Shown piece after piece: positions 59,092 through 64,000 of a DNA stretch of 64,000 nt (position 1 is the stretch's first letter; the number at the start of each line of letters is the position of its first letter). The stretch is taken from positions 122,150,146 to 122,214,145 of the forward strand of contig CM065296.1 in the NCBI GenBank assembly GCA_032871835.1. The letters run 5' to 3'. This DNA comes from Dipteronia dyeriana. Its lineage: Eukaryota; Streptophyta; Magnoliopsida; Sapindales; Sapindaceae. A model generated the notes under the pieces. The model was not told the origin of the DNA. It saw nothing but the letters and a program-made list of their open reading frames with translations, and ran no database searches. A program made the translations under genes and the position numbers.

Positions 59092-61063
59092 GTGACGATA
59101 TTTATATTCTTTAAAACTATATATACATCTTAAATTTATATATTTTTAAAATTTCAATATTACCTTTAAATTAAATTATTAATATTTTAATTTAAAAAAT
59201 ATAATAATTTCTATTAACTGTTTACTTTTTTTTTTCTGAATTTTTAACTAACTATATCAAATTAATAAAGGAAAAACATAATAAAGAAAAACAAAAAACC
59301 CAAATCAATTGGCTCTGTAAATTAACTTCGGAGATTGGAAATTCAACCCTTTTGCCATGATCACATCAATGTTGAGTTTATGTGATTTGAGTGAGAGGAA
59401 AGATCCCAACACACACAACGAAGAATATGGGTTGCATGAAGAAATGAAAGATTCCTCTCTTCTATTGGGAATCTAGGATGGTTGCAGTGAAGTGATATCG
59501 ATTGACACCTCCGGTTTATGTGATGGATGCTGAGATATTTTGAAGGCAAAATCTATGGCAAGAGAATCCATGTGTAAAATCCTCCTCCGTCAAAGACTAA
59601 AGAGGTCTGACTCCTTCTAAATACGGGAGAAGAGCGGCTACTCCCATGTAGGCATGACAACGGTTCGGTTCGAACCGTGGAACCAAACCGAAACCGTAAT
59701 CGTATGAAATAAACCGTAATCGTATGAAATAAACCTTAACCGTAACTGTAACCGTAACCTGAACCGTAGAACCGGTTCCGGAACCGTAACCGTAGAACCG
59801 GTTCCGGAACCGTAACCGTAGAACCGGTTCCGGAACCGTAACCGTAACCGGAACCGTAACAGGAACCGTGGGATTGAAGGTTCGGTTCTGGTTCTCCTCC
59901 GAAAAAAACTGATCAGGAACCGGTGGTTCAAACCAGCGGTTCGATTCTGGTTCTGGAACAGCCGGTTCCAACCCTTTTTTTTTTCATTTCTCCGTTGACT
60001 GACTTGACTCTATCTTTATATCTCTCTTTCTTTTCTCAAATCTCAGACTTCTCTCTTCCATTATTTTTTTCTTTCATCGATCTCTCATCTCTCTTTCTCT
60101 TTTTTTTTTCTCTCTCTTACTTTCTTTTAATCCAAAATCTCAAATCAAGTGACAATGATATCTCACCGGCGATCTCTACTTCATCCCATCGGCGGCGATC
60201 TCTTTTTCTCGATCGATCTCTCACCAGCGACCTCTTTCTCTTTTCGATCTCTCTCTCTCTCTCTTCGATATCTCTCTTTGATCTTTGGTGGTGGGTAATT
60301 TAGTTTTTGGGGTTGATTTGTTATTTGGGATTTGGGATTGATTTGTGACTTCGTGTGATAATTTGTGCGATTTGGGGGATATGGGATTTGGGGTTGTTTT
60401 GAGTGATTTGGGGAATATGGGATTTGTGATTTGTATGATATTGTAAATCTGTGATTAAGCAATGAAAGGGATTAGGGATTTTGTATTTTGTTTTTAAAGA
60501 AACCAAATGAAGAAGAAGAAAGTGATTTGGGCGTGTAACTGTGTAAGGCGTGAGAGAGAGTCTGGTCACATGTGTAAGGCGTGATTTGGGTGTGTTAGGT
60601 GAGTGAGAACCGATAAAGAAATGCATAAAATAAAGGTGTGTCCGGAGTTGTGTGAGAAACATCTGATTTCAAATTGATTTGTTCAAGCCTTCAAGGCTTC
60701 AAGCGTTGTTTTTTTTTTTATTTTATAAATAAGAACCGAACCGTTCGGAACAGAGGAACCGGAGAACCGAAACAGGAACCGAAACCGGAACCTCCCTTTA
60801 GGCGGTTCCGGATTCGGTTCCAAGTCCCACCGGAACCAAAACCGTAACCGGATCCGGAACTGACGATTTGGAACTGAAACCAGAACTGGCGGTTCGGAAC
60901 CAGAACCAAACCTCGGTCATGTCTACTCCCATGTCCCATATACAGTATATATATTTTATTATATTTTATTATTTTGTTATTTAAAATATTAAAAAAAAAT
61001 TAAAAGGAAGGACATATTTGGTATTGTGTGGGGTGTGATTACAAGATTTCATGTTTTAAAATA
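59092..61063. mobile_element. About 2-kb insertion in copy C, holding an hAT element
   Basis: Copy A is continuous here (TCGTTATTGAATTTCGTC near 40280), while copy C carries extra DNA between ATTATTGAG and TTATTGAATTT, with TTATTGA as a possible short TSD. The left part (59300-59640) contains coding-like text (NPFAMITSMLSLCDLSE, MKDSSLLLGI, KAKSMARESMCKILL) from no gene I recognise, perhaps a captured fragment. The hAT-like element sits inside. Confidence 0.55.
59649..60925. mobile_element. Complete non-autonomous hAT-like element, 8-bp TSD
   Basis: Bounded by the exact 8-bp TSD CTCCCATG (59641-59648 and 60926-60933). Termini TAGGCATGACAACGGTTCGG and CCTCGGTCATGTCTA are imperfect inverted repeats. 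Both subterminal regions are packed with degenerate CCGGTTCCGGAACCGTAACC-type motifs, likely transposase-binding sites. The middle (about 59980-60300) is CT-rich like a transposase-gene leader and ends near a possible donor (GGTGGTGGGTAATTT). No transposase remains, so it is an internal-deletion derivative of 1,277 bp. Confidence 0.88.
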
Positions 61064-61189
61064 TTTATTGAATTTGGTCAGCCGGGTTACGCCCTGATTA
61101 GACCATTCATGAATCGGGCCTTCAGATACAATCAAATAGAAAGCCATAGAGGTAACATATGTTATGAGCTCAGACTATGTGATTGAATA

Positions 61190-61445
61190 AGCATGTTTGG
61201 GTTATAAAATCACCATTTTCAATGACTCCAATTCTGTAGTGGCTTGGTGCAATGGCGAGGAGTTTGACAATTTTAACTTAGTTCATTTGGTGCATGATAT
61301 CATGCACATTCTCCAATCTTGGGAAGGTTTAGAGATTAAGTTCTTACTGAGGGGGCTGAATTCTTTTACGGGTTGTCTTGTAAAAGACACCTCAGGTGGA
61401 TATAGGGATAGGCTAGAGTGGGGTGACTTTGAATAACTCTTTTTT
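61190..61445 (+). pseudogene. LINE RNase H tail fragment
   Basis: GYKITIFNDSNSVVAWCNGE, LVHDIMHILQSWEGLEIKFL and LRGLNSFTGCLVKDT are the end of a LINE RNase H domain (Asp in NDSNSV). It begins right where copy C loses similarity to copy A. A T run and TTTTGTTGG-rich 3' sequence follow to about 61600. Confidence 0.7.
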
Positions 61446-62313
61446 TTTTCTGATTGTGATTTTGGATATGGTCTGATCGTGTTTGCAGCTGTTGCTTGGT
61501 TTTGTTGGTTCGTGGCTGCACAATCGGTGATTGTTTTCTTTGGTTTTGGGTAGCATAGTGATCAGAACTATTTATATAACTATTTGAGGTCCCCATTACC
61601 TATATTTTGTTCTCGTTTTTGAGCATATTTTGGTATTTAATGTGTTTGTAAGCCTTGTGTAGGTACAAGTTCCCTAGGGAAGGTATTTGAGCTTAATTGA
61701 AGAGTTTTGGAGATTAGATGGGCTGAAATGGAAATGGACTGTGCAGAACACCCAAATTTATGGGTCCATATCTCCCTCTTCAAAGTGAACTGGGTTTCGT
61801 ACCACCTATTTTTAGAAATCCCCAGAAGTCTTCTTTCCAGCGGTTTTTACGGATCACAATTCTGGATTTTCTAGAGGGAGATATGTTTGTTTTCGTAACG
61901 GTGCGCAATGCTAGAAACACGACAACGGCTGAGAGCTTTATGCAGAACACCCAAATTTCGGGAACCATATCTTCGTCCTTAGATCGAACTACATTTTCCA
62001 ATACCACTTTTCGGAAATCCCCGGATGTCCTCTTTCTAACGCATTTTATGGATCGTGATTCCAGGTTTTCTAGAGGAAGTTATGACCATTTCCGTAATGG
62101 TGCGCGCTGCTGGAAAATACTGGCGCTGGTGAAGCACCACTCGACCAGCGCACCCTCACCAGCGCAAAATACCAGTAGGTTGGCGCTGGTGAAGCGCTGG
62201 TCGACCATCTCACCCCTCACCAACGTACGTGCCCAGATTTGCCATTTTCAGCCCGTTTTTGAGGGAGCAATCTTGTCATTTCACACCCAGTTCTTTCCCT
62301 AACCTCTCAACAC

Positions 62314-62320
62314 TATAAAT
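62314..62320 (+). promoter_or_regulatory. TATA box of the probable LTR
   Basis: CACTATAAATACCCTC, followed about 30 bases on by a CT-rich stretch (CTTTAGAGTCTTCTCTTCCC) typical of a plant transcription start. Confidence 0.55.
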
Positions 62321-63290
62321 ACCCTCTTTTCTCTTCACTTTAGAGTCTTCTCTTCCCCATCTATCCCCCCAAACACAGCCCCCACACCTCAAAACCGAAC
62401 CTCCATCTTCTTCATCTCTTCCATCCTCTTCACCAAATAAGTGAGTGATTCAAGCTCTCATGGAGGTTTTTCCTCTATGGGAGCTCACCATACACCTCTA
62501 CCACCCCTTTATACACATCATCCACCCAATTGATAGTAGATTGCAAGGATATAGGAGAGGTCTTTGACCAAAAACGAGCCAAGCATGGAAAAGAGCTATA
62601 TGAGGAGTTTTCTCCAAGGGTTGTTTCTATTTACTCATTCTCTTTGTATTTCTTGTTTTCTTAATTGTGTAACCCCGAATTGGGAATTTGTAAACCTTTC
62701 ACATGTGCTATATATGTATTTTTGTACTTAAATTCATTTGGGTTTTGTTTTGCTCTTTGAATTATATGTTTTAGTGCTCTTATTATGATATGTATGTGTA
62801 TGAATGGTTTGAAATTGATATGTATGCATGATTGGGATTGGGATTGGGAGTAGAGTAATTTAATGTCGGAGTAGATTAATTTAGCTTCCCATGATTGTTT
62901 GCATGTTAATGGATGACCAAAATGCCATGTATTGATGATTTAAGTGATTGGGGGATTTTTTCCCTTAAAAAGTGGAAAAGGCTAGTTCATGCATTTAGGT
63001 GCTAAATTGGCTTTAGTTCATTTTCTTGCACTTAATGGGTATTTTTAGGACACAATTGCCCTTCCTTGGCCGGATCGGGTGGTGAATTGGTTTAGGGATA
63101 ATTCCCAAATCAAGAGGATGAACCCTTAATTCATATTGAATGTACTTAATGTCTTAGCAATTGCATTGATGCACATTAGTGTTAGGTGAGCATATTTTCC
63201 ATTCGTATTCATCCATCTTAGGGAGTCTAAAGAGATTAGGAGAGAGCTCTCTCTTGTTGAGGGGGTTATGCATTCATGAGATTGGAGAAC

Positions 63291-63364
63291 GCCGTAGTCG
63301 TCTAGTGGTGAGGACAACTCGGATTGACACCTGAGAAGACCCGGTGTTTGATTCCCGATAACGG
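63291..63364 (+). pseudogene. Degenerate tRNA-Glu/Asp-like sequence
   Basis: GCCGTAGTCGTCTAGTGGTG resembles the acceptor and D-arm of plant tRNA-Glu, with an A-box-like TAGTGGTGAGG. GATTCCCGATAACGGA resembles the T-arm and 3' acceptor strand. The anticodon arm CTCGG/CTGAG pairs but leaves an 8-base loop, and the T-loop region carries an extra base, so it should not be functional. Confidence 0.5.
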
Positions 63365-64000
63365 ATGAGGGGTCTCCTTTCTATCTATTTTGTATTTCTT
63401 TCTTGTATCTTTGTCTCTTTTTCGATGTGTACTCTCATTCATTAGGAATTTGATATAAACCTAGTATTGTTGCCTATTTCGTTACATATGCTTGTTATTG
63501 GTTGAGTGGCCCTTCGAAATGCTTAAAGCCTTGAGTGGTTAGCCACCCATTCATTGAACCTAGGTTGTGTGTGATGGACCGAGAGGTGAAGCACTCAACG
63601 TGCATTTAGTAGATTGACCACTACGTGTAGAGCCTGCGCGCGGTTTTGCACGTATTGTCGCTACATGTGTCTCATTGTTCTTAATGAACCAAGTGCAGTT
63701 CGAGCAACCATCGAGAGATAGGTTGTTGGTGCATTTCGGTATAGTCGATTGTCGCTGGAGTGAGGGCAATTGGCGAGGATTAAGTGAGCACGACATTTAT
63801 CCTGGACTATGCATGTTGTATGAAATTGTGTGGTTGCTATGGTGGAGTCATTTGCTTAGTGTAACCATTTACATTCCAGATCACTCCATTCCATCCTATC
63901 ATTGTATATATTGTTTATTTATATAGTTTGTTAGGTTAGTTTAGCATTTAGTTTTCCACAACTCTTTTGCATACGTAACACACGAGTCTGCTCGGAGTGT

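Larger units (their letters stand above)
52295..61186. repeat. Segmental duplication, copy C (no MADS gene)
   Basis: Matches copy A in blocks: 52295-53369 with 55802-55849 and 57520-57580 (left arm), then directly 57585-59091 (A 37463-38774 and 40087-40290) and 61064-61186 (A 40288-40410). The interruptions are a MITE, two LINEs and a composite insertion of about 2 kb. The MADS segment (A 34350-37462) is missing. Confidence 0.85.
61650..64000 (+). mobile_element. Probable long LTR or LTR-element flank, cut by the window end
   Basis: Non-coding, less AT-rich, with duplicated blocks (61743-61920 and 61941-62117, sharing GAACACCCAAATT and GGAAATCCCC-type words), a GCGCTGG/CCAGCGC inverted-word cluster (62125-62225) and a promoter-like TATA box. 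Such arrangements are typical of long plant Ty3/gypsy LTRs, but neither LTR edge, primer site nor coding domain is visible here. The 180-codon frame at 61760-62302 runs through the duplicated blocks and is not called a gene. Confidence 0.5.

Noticed and set aside
61760..62302. 180-codon plus frame
   Set aside because: It runs through two direct-repeat blocks of a probable LTR and ends near its TATA box; the protein text repeats because the DNA repeats.

Overview
The window is AT-rich nuclear DNA from a flowering plant, most likely a eudicot. It shows GT-AG introns, a plant F-box gene, an IDM2-type alpha-crystallin gene, LSM8, type I MADS-box genes, and abundant plant transposons (LINEs, Ty3-type LTR elements, hAT-like elements, MITEs). 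The species cannot be named from the sequence alone.

Layout. (1) 0.9-3.6 kb: an F-box/LRR gene on +, followed by about three 325-bp tandem repeats. (2) 5.4-10.6 kb: a broken fragment of an EH-domain (AtEH/Pan1-like) gene, an IDM2-like gene on -, and a stretch matching the upstream region of the MADS genes further right. (3) 11.1-14.7 kb: a truncated LTR element with gag, an isolated EF-hand exon and a hAT-like end. (4) 15.0-20.4 kb: a decayed LINE split by a non-autonomous LTR element with two 1-kb LTRs and a perfect 5-bp target-site duplication (TSD). (5) 20.4-27.5 kb: repeat-rich, mostly non-coding. (6) 27.5-31.5 kb: a complete LSM8 gene whose leader intron holds a nearly perfect 166-bp triplication. 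(7) 32.7-61.2 kb: three partial copies of one segment (A about 32.7-40.4, B about 48.0-51.8, C about 52.3-61.2). A and B each carry an intact AGL62-like MADS gene on -; C lacks exactly that part. Four LINEs, a solo LTR, a MITE and an hAT element have inserted into or between the copies, and the sister copies often supply the empty site. (8) 61.65-64 kb: a probable long LTR or retroelement flank with a TATA box and a degenerate tRNA-like sequence, cut by the window end.

Genes judged intact: the F-box gene, IDM2-like, LSM8 and the two MADS paralogues. They have unrelated roles (protein turnover, DNA demethylation, U6 snRNA/splicing, reproductive transcription control) and form no pathway. The main interest is structural: a MADS gene linked to captured EH-gene fragments, present in some copies of a segmental array and absent from another, with the same flanking parts found around the IDM2-like gene. 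All exon structures are read by eye from splice sites and reading frame.
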